A DNA stretch of 64,000 bases, from NCBI GenBank assembly GCA_028554795.2, contig CM068841.1, positions 25,787,308-25,851,307 on the forward strand, given 5' to 3'. Shown here piece by piece: positions 16,272 through 57,520 of the stretch. The notes under the pieces are model-generated. The model saw only the letters and a program-made list of their open reading frames with translations. It did no database searches and had not been told where the DNA came from. The translations under genes and the position numbers were made by a program. Positions within the stretch are counted from its first letter, which is position 1. Each line of letters opens with the position of its first letter. The stretch is from Sinohyriopsis cumingii (Eukaryota > Mollusca > Bivalvia > Unionida > Unionidae).

Positions 16272-17047
16272 CTATCCTAAACAAGCCATAGCTACTTTGA
16301 TGAAGATTGATGCATATTAGTAGTTTCTTTACGGGGAATGTTGTCATATTTCGTGAAATCGACATTTAATGAAGATAATCTCTCGATTCCTTCTAAAACA
16401 ATTGTTAAGTATTGCAGGAAAATATTTTCCTTTTCTATTACTTGACCAGTAGAGTAATTAGCATTTACGAGTTATATCATCATTGCATATCGCACTCTTT
16501 ATGTATGAAAATTACCGGCTCTAAGGCTCAGTTTGGTTGAATCTTTAACTGAAGAAAGATGTTAGTAAGGTTGTACTTTAAAATGATTAGTATTAGTATT
16601 TCACTTAAATTTAAAATAGGAAGGGTTCTTCACAACGTTCTGTTTTTCTTTGATCGTTGTTTTACCTATTTCCTTTTTCCATGTTAGATGAAGCCGACCC
16701 ATTTAATTCATTATTAGAGATTTACCCTCAGTGAGAAACACCTACTTCATCCTTTCTGAATATCGTTTGTGGATAGGTTGGGGAGGGGGAGGATAATGTT
16801 ATATGTTTATAGAGATATAGAAAACACCCATGCTCATGCGATGTCGTTGTTTGAATTTAAAATCAATAAAATAACTGATACATTTGAGCCGTGTGTAGAT
16901 ACAATATCTGAATATTGTCATGAACTGATATTTTAATTCCCAAATTAGCCACGGTTATCAGCCTTTCGTAAAATTTGTCTACAGTTTTAGTTTACAATAG
17001 TTGGTGTCTTGCAAATCACTTTTTAAGCATGGCATATGGACAACTGC
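16272..17047. other. No recognisable feature
   Basis: Non-coding AT-rich sequence downstream of the host gene; only short chance frames. Confidence 0.4.
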
Positions 17048-17486
17048 CCATAATATACAAGTCATAGTCATTAAACCCATACTATACAAGTCATAGTCAT
17101 TAAACCCATAATATATAAGTCATAGTCATTAAACCATAATATCCAAGTCATAGTCATTAAACCCATAATATACAAGTCATAGTCATTATACCGATAATAT
17201 ACAAGTCATAGTCATTCAACCCATAATATACAAGTCATAGTCATTAAACCAGAATATCCAAGTCATGGTCATTAAACCCATAATATCCAAGTCATAGTCA
17301 TTAAGCCCATAATGTACAAGTCATAGTCATTAAACCATAATATACAAGTCATATCGTTAAACCCATAATATACATGTTATAGTCATATAACCCATAATAT
17401 ACAAGTCATAGTCATTAAACCATAATATACAAGTCATAGTCATTAAATCCATAATCTACACGTCACAGTCATTAAACCCATAATGT
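17048..17486. repeat. Minisatellite, ~28-bp unit, about 16 copies
   Basis: The unit CATAATATACAAGTCATAG followed by TCATTAAACC repeats in tandem with small changes and length variants of 26-29 bp. It lies some 290 bp beyond the stop codon of the minus-strand host gene, so it may be within or just past its 3' untranslated region. Confidence 0.9.
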
Positions 17487-17771
17487 AAAAGAATAAACTG
17501 GATATATTACTATATGCATGATAAAATGTTGACATATCATATATACTGCTAAATATTAATCTAATATTTTACTATATACAGTTATCAATATGTCGGAAAC
17601 TTATGATTGGGTATGTTTTCGGTACAATAATACGTCAATGGTAATTATGCTTCTTTTACAGACCAATGAGAAATCTGTTTAGTAATTTAAATTGGTAAGA
17701 TGAACGTTGACGACAGAGTAAAATCAAGTCAACTTGTATTGTTTGCACATCAAAATAGATTGAAGCGCTGC
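17487..17771 (-). other. Probable 3' untranslated region of the host gene
   Basis: Non-coding sequence past the host stop codon. I see no clear AATAAA on the minus strand before the minisatellite, so the poly(A) site is not located. Confidence 0.35.
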
Positions 17772-49290
<31,519 letters not shown>

Positions 49291-49329
49291 GATGATTACA
49301 TTGCATTTATTATATTTAGGACCTGGTTA

Positions 49330-50160
49330 AATATTAAGATTAATACGGTTGAGAAACTGTTTATTTTCTGTTTAATGCTGAATAAAATGTTCAAATTTAT
49401 CTGCATACAAAGTGGAAAATTCATCAGTACATGTTTCAGTAAAAGGTGAAGTTTCCTGTCGTTTGCACATTTCATTAAGTTCAACGCTTTTCAGTTTATT
49501 GGCCATTTTTGGGTAATTACAACGTATATGTCTAGCAATGCAAAGCACAGTATCATCTTATCCGTTCAAACTAAATAGTCCAGATGAATAACTGCACCCT
49601 GTTATTTATCGTGCAAAAAAATATTCCTCCTGCGCATGTTGATATATTGACTCCTGGGAAGAATCGTAAGTGTCAACGGTTGTAATAACGCTAACAGCTG
49701 ACATGTCTGGTCTTGCTTTTTTAATGCCTTGAGAAATCCTGCCCATTTTACGCGACTGACTAGCTAACCTTGGATGTGAGACTGAAAACTGAGGTTATGT
49801 GCTACTATGATTTGCAGCGCGAGTTGCAACACAAGATACGTGTGCAGTACCAAGCTTCTGAGTGAGCTGTTTTCGACGACATAGTAGATTCATTGCTAAC
49901 AGCTCGACTCGAATTTGAGCAATTGGGACATTGGCACTGATCATAGTAGGTTGTACCGATCCATTACTATCATCTATGTAATGTATGTTGTTTTCAGTAT
50001 TGCCCCGACAAATTACTTCATGCCAAAATGTCCGTGATAACTTTTTTGACACGAGCCAATCATGGGTTCGGCTGCTGGAACGACCGAGTAAAGCCGTTTG
50101 ATGATTGTTGACATGTACTTCTATTGTGTACAACTGTTTACGAAGAGTAGTATTACAGTG
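49330..50160 (-). pseudogene. Unrecognised degenerate coding-like region
   Basis: On the minus strand a frame at 50,133-49,795 (HVNNHQTALLGRSSSRTHDW, LSRTFWHEVICRGNTENNI) is followed in other frames by KMGRISQGIKKARPDMSAVS and KLKSVELNEMCKRQETSPFT, suggesting one decayed gene of 250 or more codons. I do not recognise the family. It may belong to a transposable element, since Polinton fragments begin about 1 kb to the right, but there is no direct link. Confidence 0.3.
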
Positions 50161-50978
50161 GGCAGTTTAGATTTCTTTAGCTGAGGTAGGTCAGTACCCT
50201 TCTATAGCACATGAGTTTAACAAATTGTTCCTGCTCGTCACAAGCATGGGTATGTGGTGCCGCTAAAATTTAGGCAGCAAAAATTATTCATACTTTGGCG
50301 TAAGCGCTTTAGTGTCACAAATTCGGTTAGTGGTACACGATGTAGTGATTACTCTTTTTTTTTTTGGGGGGGGGGGGAATATAATTAATAATTCATTGGC
50401 GGCGCCAATTACTAATTATTTCGATATACAGGTATACAACTACGAAATCATTTAAATGCAACGGCGACACGGACAACAACGACGCCACTGCAGATGTAGA
50501 CCATCCCGTCTTTGTGTATGCGTTGTTATTGTATAAACTACACACAACCACAATGGAATCTACTTTGCTCGCTTTGAATAATTTGGCAACTCATGTAAAC
50601 GACTTTGGTAGCGTAACTTATACTGAAAAGTATATCTGCTTTTGCCACAGTCAGGCCATTTTATGATTTTAGATTATGACTATTTTGTATATACTTTATT
50701 TTGCAGAGACTTGTTTATGTGAGACAAACACTACAGGAATCGAATTATTGATCAAGACTTTACTGTATATTAAATATACTGATAATGCTGTTTCGGTTGT
50801 TCAGAATATATCTTAAGGATTGTATCTATATTTCTATGTGATATATTTTACAGATATTTTGTTTATATTATGCCTATAATTTTATGCATCATATTTCGTA
50901 GACATTGTGCAAGATAAATAGCGTGGTGTATAAATGTAATCACAGAAATGTCAACGTGTATAAAATTGAAAACGCTTT
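50161..50978. other. No recognisable feature
   Basis: Contains a T/G homopolymer run near 50,355-50,380; otherwise plain AT-rich sequence. Confidence 0.4.
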
Positions 50979-51233
50979 ATGAGCTTATCTAACGCAGCAA
51001 TTGCAATACTCGAACAATGGATTGTTCTTAACAACACAGAAAAGATTAACTCGCCGGTTGACTTAAATACATCGTACAGATTTGTCGACGAACCTCATAA
51101 GGCGCTGTCTGAGTTTTTAAATACATATTCGGAGCGTACTAATAAATTAATTGATCTTGGTACATTTTTGGAAGAACAGCGACATACGAGTGGTCAAGAT
51201 TACAACGAAAAACAGAAATTAGAAATGAAAGTC

Positions 51234-51286
<53 letters not shown>

Positions 51287-51420
51287 TGAATATGGTAGCG
51301 AAGGGAGGCGACCATTTTAAAATTACCTGTCAATGCAGTGAATGTGACCCTGAAACCTTCACGTATTCACGTGCAAATGAATATATCCATGCTAAAGCAA
51401 GAGTTGTTGAATACGTTTGA
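50979..51420 (+). pseudogene. Unrecognised reading frame split by (TA)n
   Basis: The frame starts MSLSNAAIAILEQWIVLNN and continues through YRFVDEPHKALSEFLNTYSE and a charged segment until a (TA)n array at 51,235-51,284 breaks it. After the array, another frame reads FKITCQCSECDPETFTYSRA and stops near 51,420. The content looks like protein rather than chance, but I do not recognise it. It precedes a polymerase fragment by about 100 bp, so it may be part of a further Polinton remnant. Confidence 0.35.
51235..51284. repeat. (TA)n microsatellite
   Basis: About 50 bp of TA. Confidence 0.97.
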
Positions 51421-51519
51421 TGAGACTCAGTTGCCACCTATCAAGGTCTTTCATTCATCGGTTTCTCTAGAGAGAGGAAATTTTTGCCAGCGACAACGCA
51501 CATGCAAATAATGTCTGGG

Positions 51520-51690
51520 CCACTTTTCCTAGTGACTATCGCAATGTGTATCTGCTCTTATACGTACTGTTGTTCCTCGCTGACGTGTTTGAGACTTCCC
51601 GTGATACAGAGCATCGGTTAGACACCGCACAATACTTTTTATCTTCCGAAAGTCAATGGGTTACGCTGCTATAAAGCACCAAGGTGGAAT
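51520..51690 (+). pseudogene. Family-B DNA polymerase fragment of a further Polinton lineage
   Basis: A single frame reads FPSDYRNVYLLLYVLLFLAD, VFETSRDTEHRLDTAQYF and a stop. The DxxLLLADVFE pattern followed by a conserved Leu-Asp-x-Ala-x-Tyr is characteristic of the region between exonuclease and polymerase domains in many viral and Polinton family-B polymerases. Neither Polinton 1 nor element 2 contains this form at the same spot, so it is a separate lineage or a part missing from them. Only about 55 codons remain. Confidence 0.5.
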
Positions 51691-52491
51691 TGGAACTGAT
51701 CATTGAGAAAGGTCAGCGCTTATTTATGTAAAGATGAATATGTGGAGTGAGGATGTGAGAAGAAGCAGAGCCATTTCCAGTCACGCCTGAGCCAAACCAA
51801 TCACAACAAAAATTGAAACAAGCTTAAAAGGCCTACACGTACAAGTGCAAGAAAAACTCTTGCGCTTGTTCGTGCAGGACAAACCCATGAGTGCATATCA
51901 AAGTTGAAATCAAATGCTCAGAAAATGTGAGCAGACAGCAAGGCAATGGATCTTACGTTTTACCTATAACATTTTGAAATATTAAAATAATACATGTAGT
52001 AGCGTCAACTGCCAGCAAGTGACAAGGGTGGGTAAACAAGAGATAGACACACAATATACAACAGTAGACATCCAGTTTGTATGATAAGCTTATTAACCTT
52101 TATCAAATCATTGGTGAAGTAAAGGTCGAACTGCACTTAAATGTTTTCAAGATAATTTTTAAACAGCTTTGCACGAAAACTATAATGGGGAGACTCCCAA
52201 GGAGCATGTGCTTTCCAAGTAAGAACAATATTTCTCCCCATGGAAGGAAGAACCACCAAAACGGGGATAAAGTCTCAGTGGTCGTGTACGCAAATGTGGG
52301 CCAAGGAAAGGTTACATGACAACAAGAGAGTTGAAATTAATGTTTGTGGACCAATACCCGATTAATGAACTCGCGGATCCGTTGGTATCACTAGAGTGGT
52401 ATGTTCGCGCGGAAAACACGCTATAAATCAATGAGACCGCATCGATTAGTCAACGGTTTGCTTACCAATGACATCATGTCAGTAGTTATTG
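51691..52491. other. No recognisable gene
   Basis: An open frame of 80 codons at 52,077-52,319 has no motif. The sequence is otherwise unremarkable up to the inverted repeat of element 2. Confidence 0.4.
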
Positions 52492-52983
52492 GGGGCGATA
52501 TAGAGACAAGGTAATACCGAGTCTAAAATTACTAGGCCTGTATAGGGACAAGTTTTATAGGGACAAGAAAAATTCAATCAAAAAGGTATTGGGCCTGCCT
52601 AGGGACAATGAGACTTATCATTAATATAGGGACACTATGAATGGAACAGGAGGTGACGTCACGGTACTGACAATTAGCAACAATGTAGCAAGGGGATGAC
52701 ATCAGTAAGGACCAAAGATCGGAAAAAAAACCAAAACAAATAAAAAACAAATCTAGCACGCTTGGCGGGAACGGGAATGACGGGACAGACAGAGATAACT
52801 CAGACAATAGACATTATACAAACAACTACACAATTAACTAAAAATATTTTAGGTAAGAATGCAAATCTTTTCGAGGCATATTTACAACAGACAACACTGA
52901 AACAATCATACAACAAACTAAAGAAAATTAGGCAAGAAAGCGAATCGTTTCGAGGCATATGAGTGACCCTGAAAAGGGCCTTT
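52492..52983 (+). repeat. Element 2 left terminal inverted repeat
   Basis: About 490 bp. It is longer than the right copy partly because of an internal duplication around GCAAATCTTTTCGAGGCATAT / GCGAATCGTTTCGAGGCATAT. AGGGACA occurs several times in the outer 150 bp, mostly as TATAGGGACA. The match to the right copy ends at the stem-loop. Confidence 0.8.
52965..52980 (-). terminator. Histone-type 3' stem-loop (left repeat)
   Basis: On the minus strand the 16-mer GGCCCTTTTCAGGGTC is preceded by AAA and followed by ACTCATATGCCTCGAAACG. The 6-bp stem contains one G-U pair and the loop is the 4-nt TTTC. The sequence matches the metazoan replication-dependent histone stem-loop apart from that base. 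The leftward gene that would use it is not identifiable. Confidence 0.65.
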
Positions 52984-53199
52984 CGATTTTTGTTAAGATC
53001 ATTCCGGTTAACATAGATAGCAACGCATAGATCTTCTTCTCTTCCTCAAACTTCTTCTGACTTCTGGTCCGTAGATAAGGACCCTTTTCAAGCATCCTTG
53101 TCTCTCCACATAAATTCTTCTTTTCCAAACATTCGCATCCGTGATCCTGATAATTGTCCTTGATGATTTCACATACATGGATAAGTCCGTACGGAACAG

Positions 53200-54260
53200 C
53201 ACTTGTTCAATACCGAAGCCAATCAACACGCCATTCTAACCCATTTGCCTGAGGCTCACGACTACGACCCTGACAACATTCGTGCCGAACAAACAGAAAC
53301 TTTTACGCTTGGTACCAGACTCACGCCTCGGACCCCTTCGACTTTCAGGAACAAATGTTCTAGTATCGTCGTTCCGACGTGGTCATTTTACGGCGTTGCT
53401 GTGGAAAATTTCGAGACCTCTTCATGGAATACGGAGAGATCGATCCTTTGAAAGAGGCCTATACCATTGCCAAGGCGTGTTCCTTAGTGTACCAGCAACG
53501 TTTCATGCCGAAAACACCCTGGATGTAATTAGCCCTCAAACGACGAACTTTGTCAAACGTCAATACTCGGTCAAATCCCTACACTGGCTACATTACTTAT
53601 GCGACAAGGAAGACAAATGGATCCAACATGTCCGCAACGTAGGAGGCGAAAAGACCATCGGAACGTATTCGGTGGATGGTTGTGACTTAGAAAACCCCAA
53701 CATGGTGTACGAGTTTAACGGTTGCTTATTTCACGGATGTCCCTTCTGTTACCCTCAGCTTGACAGAAAAAATCAGTTTTTACAACAGACCATGGAAGAC
53801 TTGTACCAGGCCACTTTTCAGCAGCTATTGAAGTTAGAACAGCATGGATACCATGTGGTGAAAATGTGGGAACACGAGTACGATCACCGTTTGAAAACCG
53901 ATCAAGAGTTTAAACGCATCATGGAAAGTTACAAGTTGGTGGACCCAGTGAACCCGGAAGACAGTTTGTATGCAGGAAGGACAAATGCCACCTGTTGGCT
54001 GTACCAAGCCGACGAAGAGAAAGGAGAATAAATCAAATACTTGGATGTGTATTCGCTGTATCCTTACGTGTGCAAATATTGTCTTTTCCCACAGGGCACC
54101 CGCCATTGCTTACGGAACACATCGATCAATTTACCAATTTCCCAAGCCAGAACAGTACCACAAGAGCGACGAGACTCAGAAAGGCAGTGTATTGTGTTAT
54201 CGGTGCGGCCTTTGCCAATTTGAGCCTGCAACAAGGAGACAAACAACTGTAGACCATTTA
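53200..54260 (+). pseudogene. Family-B DNA polymerase fragment of element 2
   Basis: The frame begins near 53,200 (LFNTEANQHAILTHLPEAHD), shifts near 53,310 (DVVILRRCCGKFRDLFMEYG, DPLKEAYTIAKACSLV), then runs in 53,486-54,031: TNFVKRQYSVKSLHWLHYLC, VYEFNGCLFHGCPFCYP, HGYHVVKMWEHEYDH and YAGRTNATCWLYQ. A TAA at 54,029 precedes KYLDVYSLYPYVCKY, which is polymerase motif A. Another shift gives FPTGHPPLLTEHIDQ and GAAFANLSLQQG before the match ends near 54,260. The exonuclease end and the start of the palm are present; the rest of the enzyme is deleted. Confidence 0.85.
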
Positions 54261-54435
54261 ATTGAGCAGCTGAATCGGTTACCTTCTTCCCAAAACTTCC
54301 CTGAAATACTCCTCGAACGGGAACAACGGGAATCTTGCGTCCAGCGTCAGTCACCAATCCAACAACAACAACATTTTGGGCGGAGACACTCCTCTGACTT
54401 CCAGTGACCCCTCGGACAGCCGAAGAACTCTAGAA

Positions 54436-55245
54436 TTATGAACAACAACAACCAAATTTACTTAACCTTACCCAGTGACAGTTACATGGAGGTGTTTCCC
54501 AATAACACAGTGTGTTGTTACACGGCCAAATTACCTCAGGCCATCCAATAGGATCACGAAGCCCATTGGGAAGTGGCTTTGGTGGAAATGACTTACCCAA
54601 CACAAAACGAAAACATCACTGAAAAAGCAAAGCAATTTCCCGTTCGAAATCCTGAACGCCCAATTGCAAGAAGAAATAAATAAAATCGGGTTTTCAGGTG
54701 ACACAACGCCAGCAAGCAATCCATCCTTTAGCATCTACACGTTGAAAATTCAGGCTATTATTTTAGTGGTGAACATTTGGTAGACACCATTGCGGACAGG
54801 TTCGAGTTAGCATTTGGCAAAGCCCTAAACAGAGCCAAAAGGAGTGTTAAAATTGCGTGTCATAAAGTGGCTCGTAACCTACTGATAAAAATTCAGGATA
54901 TCGACAGTTTGTCTCTCAGGTTTAATGGTAATTTGTTTGAAATTTTGGGTGGACATCCGCAGATGGTACCACATAATCTGGGCCCAAAGATCAACAGTAA
55001 TTTGGAACTTTACAGGGCTTTTGGATCCCCGGTAGAACTGAACGAAAGACTCAATTTAATCTTTGTGTACTCCGATGTAGTGGAGTATAACGTGCTGAGA
55101 CACACCTCCGTACCGTTACTGCGTGTCATTACATTCAAAGTTGATAGTACCACGACCATTTAACAGGAAGGTGGAAATACCTATAACGTTCACCGCGAAT
55201 TTGTACATCTTTACTATTTACCTGTGCCTCGTAAAAATGGATAAT
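54436..55245 (+). pseudogene. Penton-like capsid protein of element 2, broken
   Basis: It starts MNNNNQIYLTLPSDSYMEVF, with NNTVCCYTAKLPQAI, then a TAG at 54,549 and EAHWEVALVEMTYP. Two frame changes near 54,640 and 54,745 follow, then SGEHLVDTIADRFELAFGKA and the main frame to 55,163 (NLFEILGGHPQMVPHNLGP, VPLLRVITFKVD). A terminal piece (HREFVHLYYLPVPRKNG) is in frame after the TAA at 55,161. This is the single jelly-roll penton-type protein of a different Polinton lineage. It has no room for the 215-codon insert seen in the Polinton 1 homologue. Confidence 0.75.
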
Positions 55246-55450
55246 AGAAGTGTGTCTAATGACACTTCGTTTCTATAACTTTGTTAGTAGTGTGTCTATA
55301 AGCACTTCGTTTTCTTAGCTTGTCAATTAGTCAGTGAGTTTGTAATTGTAATTAGTGTTTGTAAGTAAAAGGTGAGTTAGTGTTTCTTTTAAGTCCGCGC
55401 GATCAATGTGTGTTGTAGTAATGATATGGACAATGTAAGTTTTGGTGACA
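55246..55450. other. Spacer upstream of the first promoter module
   Basis: Two near-copies of GTGTCTAATGACACTTCGTT / GTGTCTATAAGCACTTCGTT at about 55,250-55,315 lie just past the penton-like gene; the inner GTGTC..GACAC is a small palindrome. AAAAGGTGAGTTAGTG at 55,366 resembles a splice donor. Confidence 0.4.
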
Positions 55451-55490
55451 AGGATGTTTTCCTTCACGGTCGTGCTCAACCCATATAAAG
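55451..55490 (+). promoter_or_regulatory. Promoter module 1 of element 2
   Basis: GGATGTTTTCCTTCACGGTC followed by CGTGCTC and TATA box ATATAAAG (55,483-55,490). It recurs almost unchanged at 56,840. The 42-codon gene starts 50 bp after the TATA box. Confidence 0.7.
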
Positions 55491-55539
55491 GGAGCGCTCG
55501 TCAGTCTGGATACCCTTGTTGATTCATCAACTGTGAAGA

Positions 55540-55668
55540 ATGAGCAGCAGACTCGCAAAACTGATGGAACTCCAATTGCACATGGAATATGCCAGGCGTC
55601 TCCTTGATGAGCTGGCTATGGTGGCGATAGGCGAAGATGCCAGGGTAGAAAAAGAGGAGGAAAAATAA
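55540..55668 (+). CDS. Short acidic protein, 42 aa (element 2)
   Basis: MSSRLAKLMELQLHMEYARR, then LLDELAMVAIGEDARVEKEE and a Lys/Glu end. It is helical and amphipathic, starts 50 bp after the TATA box of promoter module 1 and ends at TAA before a Glu/Lys-coding run. Function unknown. It could be the first exon of a longer product with the frame at 55,752-56,093, but no clear splice sites were found. Confidence 0.45.
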   Translation: MSSRLAKLMELQLHMEYARRLLDELAMVAIGEDARVEKEEEK

Positions 55669-55751
55669 AGAAAGAAGAGGAGGAAAAGAAAAATATATCC
55701 TACCTCACGTAATTATGTGACTTGTGTGTGAGGTCAAGCCTGAGGCTATGA

Positions 55752-56093
55752 CGCCTCCACAGAGAAAAAACACCGAAGCCACTGCCAACACAGCAGCCTC
55801 TACCAGCACCACAGCAAGTAGCAGTGCAGGTGCGTGAGGAATATATTAGGAGGCCTCAACATCCAACAGTGTGGAATAGGAGAAGACAGAGGGAAGTCTT
55901 CACTATCCCTGAAAGTAAAGACTGGGAGCGTGAAGCCAATCTGAGTTCACAACCACAAGAATCAATTGGGGCAATGATTGGAGTCGCCGTTGTGTCTGTG
56001 GTGCTCGCGCTTGGAGGTGTCACAATCAAGCTGGTGCATCTGAAGTTAAAACAAAAACATAACAGCCCTTGTCAGTGCTACTCAGATCTCTAG
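55752..56093 (+). CDS. Single-pass membrane protein (element 2)
   Basis: An open frame without a clear ATG: PLPTQQPLPAPQQVAVQVRE, a basic region (NRRRQREVFTIPESKDWERE), then a transmembrane segment SIGAMIGVAVVSVVLALGG and a short tail with CQCYSDL, ending at TAG 56,091. The Pro/Gln-rich N-terminus and the single helix suggest a type I-like membrane protein. Either the start is a non-ATG or it is joined by splicing to an upstream exon. No family recognised. Confidence 0.45.
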   Translation, partial: RLHREKTPKPLPTQQPLPAPQQVAVQVREEYIRRPQHPTVWNRRRQREVFTIPESKDWEREANLSSQPQESIGAMIGVAVVSVVLALGGVTIKLVHLKLKQKHNSPCQCYSDL

Positions 56094-56099
56094 AAAATA

Positions 56100-56780
56100 G
56101 ACTAGATTGTGTGCTTGCATAAGTGAGCATACGCTTGTGTGGATAGTAGATTTTGGGGGTTTGTAAGCATTCGCGTACGTTTGTGTAAACAGCAGAGTGT
56201 GTGATTTTCCCTTCCTTTCTGTGTGGATGGTATATTTGGGTCTGTTTTGTTCTCCTTCCTGTGTGTGGATAGTATAATTGGGTTTATTTGTGCTCCTCAC
56301 CTTTGTGTTGATAGTATATTTGTGGTTTGTGAATAGTATAGTAAGGGTTTGTTTTTTCTCCTTCTCGTGTATGGATAGTATATTTGTGATTTGTTTTTGC
56401 TTTTCACCTCTGTGGTAATAGTATAATTGGGTTTGCCTTTGCTCCTTACCTTTGTGTTGATAGTATATTTGTGCTTGTGAATATTTTGTAAGGGTTTGTT
56501 TTTTCTCCTTCACGTGCGTGGATAGTATATGTGTGATTTGCTTTTGCTCCTCACCTCTGTGGTGATAGTATAACTGGGTTTGTTTTTTCTTCTTCCCATG
56601 TGTAGATATTAGATATTGAGGGTTTTGATAGTATATTTGGTTTTTTTCTCCTTCTCGTGTGTGGATAGTATAATTAAGTTTTTTTTTTTCTCTTTCTTGT
56701 GTGTGGCTAATATATTTAGGTTTTGTTTTTGCTCCTTACCTTTGTGTTGATAGTATATTGGTGGTGTTTTCATATTATGT
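56100..56780. repeat. ~60-bp tandem repeat of element 2
   Basis: About ten irregular copies of a unit with GTGTGTGGATAGTATATTTG, then TGGTTTGTTTTTGCTCCT and CACCTTTGTG, varying in order and length. Long open frames on the minus strand are by-products of this repetition. Confidence 0.85.
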
Positions 56781-56839
56781 AATAGTTATATAGGTTAAGT
56801 TATGTATCGATAGTAGATAATATGTGAAGGTGAGTGTAA

Positions 56840-56879
56840 GGGATGTTTTCCTTCACGTCCGTGCTTGAGAAATATAAAG
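56840..56879 (+). promoter_or_regulatory. Promoter module 2 of element 2
   Basis: GGATGTTTTCCTTCACGTCC followed by GTGCTTG and TATA box ATATAAAG (56,872-56,879). The distance from GGATG to the TATA box is 31 bp in both modules. It precedes the gene that ends at the right stem-loop. Confidence 0.7.
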
Positions 56880-56976
56880 TCAAAGCCTTTGTCGTTCGCG
56901 CCATTCTACACAGAATAAAATAGAATAACAATAGAGTTATTTAACAAGTTGAAGGACAGTTGGTACTGGATGGTGG

Positions 56977-57503
56977 ATGCCATTTATATGGTGGAAAGGC
57001 TACAATGAATGGAGGTATCCAGTCACCAAAGACTTTGTGACAAGTCAAGTGACCAACCTGAGAGTAGCCAGTGATCTGGTACAAGGCATGATCCAAGAGG
57101 AAGCAGAAAAGTTACGAGGCTTCTTTCAATCAATATTTTTGAGAAAGGGCACCTTGAATAAGCCCCTTGATAATGTAATGAAAGTAAGGTGTATTTTAGA
57201 AGAGATATTGAATTGGACAGAGTGGTCATTGTGAAGTGCGGGCTGAACCAACTAAGGAAAGCAGAATAACTAATGTGAAAAGTGCTGCAAGAAGAAGTGA
57301 AGAAAATAAACGACAGGTGGTCTAAAGAAAGAAAGGACAAAGAAAACATAAAGAAAAAAGAGAAGTTTTACAGACTAAATCAAAATTGACTAACGGTGCA
57401 GGAAACATTTAGATCGATGGACTATCCTGACTTGATGCCAGAGAAAAAGAAAAAGAAGAAGAAAGGAATGATTGAAAACGTGAGTAAATGGTGGAAGAAA
57501 TAG
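56977..57503 (+). pseudogene. Right-end gene of element 2, unknown function, ends at a histone-type stem-loop
   Basis: The first frame runs 56,977-57,234: MPFIWWKGYNEWRYPVTKDF, helical middle (NLRVASDLVQGMIQEEAEK) and KVRCILEEILN. After its TGA the second part is in other frames: QEEVKKINDRWSKERKDKEN, then a lysine run and GMIENVSKWWKK with TAG at 57,501-57,503. The C-terminal half is strongly basic and helical. It is not a histone. It may be one gene with two breaks or two small genes. Promoter module 2 lies upstream and the stem-loop 20 nt downstream. Confidence 0.5.
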
Positions 57504-57520
57504 AAAAAATAGAAGAACCC

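Noticed and set aside
17048..17486. CRISPR-like array
   Set aside because: Units are contiguous with no unique spacers, and the setting is a eukaryotic genome.
53008..53229. Basic minus-strand frame as the leftward gene for the left stem-loop
   Set aside because: It overlaps the start of the plus-strand polymerase match and has no supported start, homologue or coding signal.
56082..56513. 143-codon minus-strand open frame rich in Lys, Gln and Tyr
   Set aside because: It is the translation of the ~60-bp tandem repeat; the open frame follows from the unit, not from coding selection.
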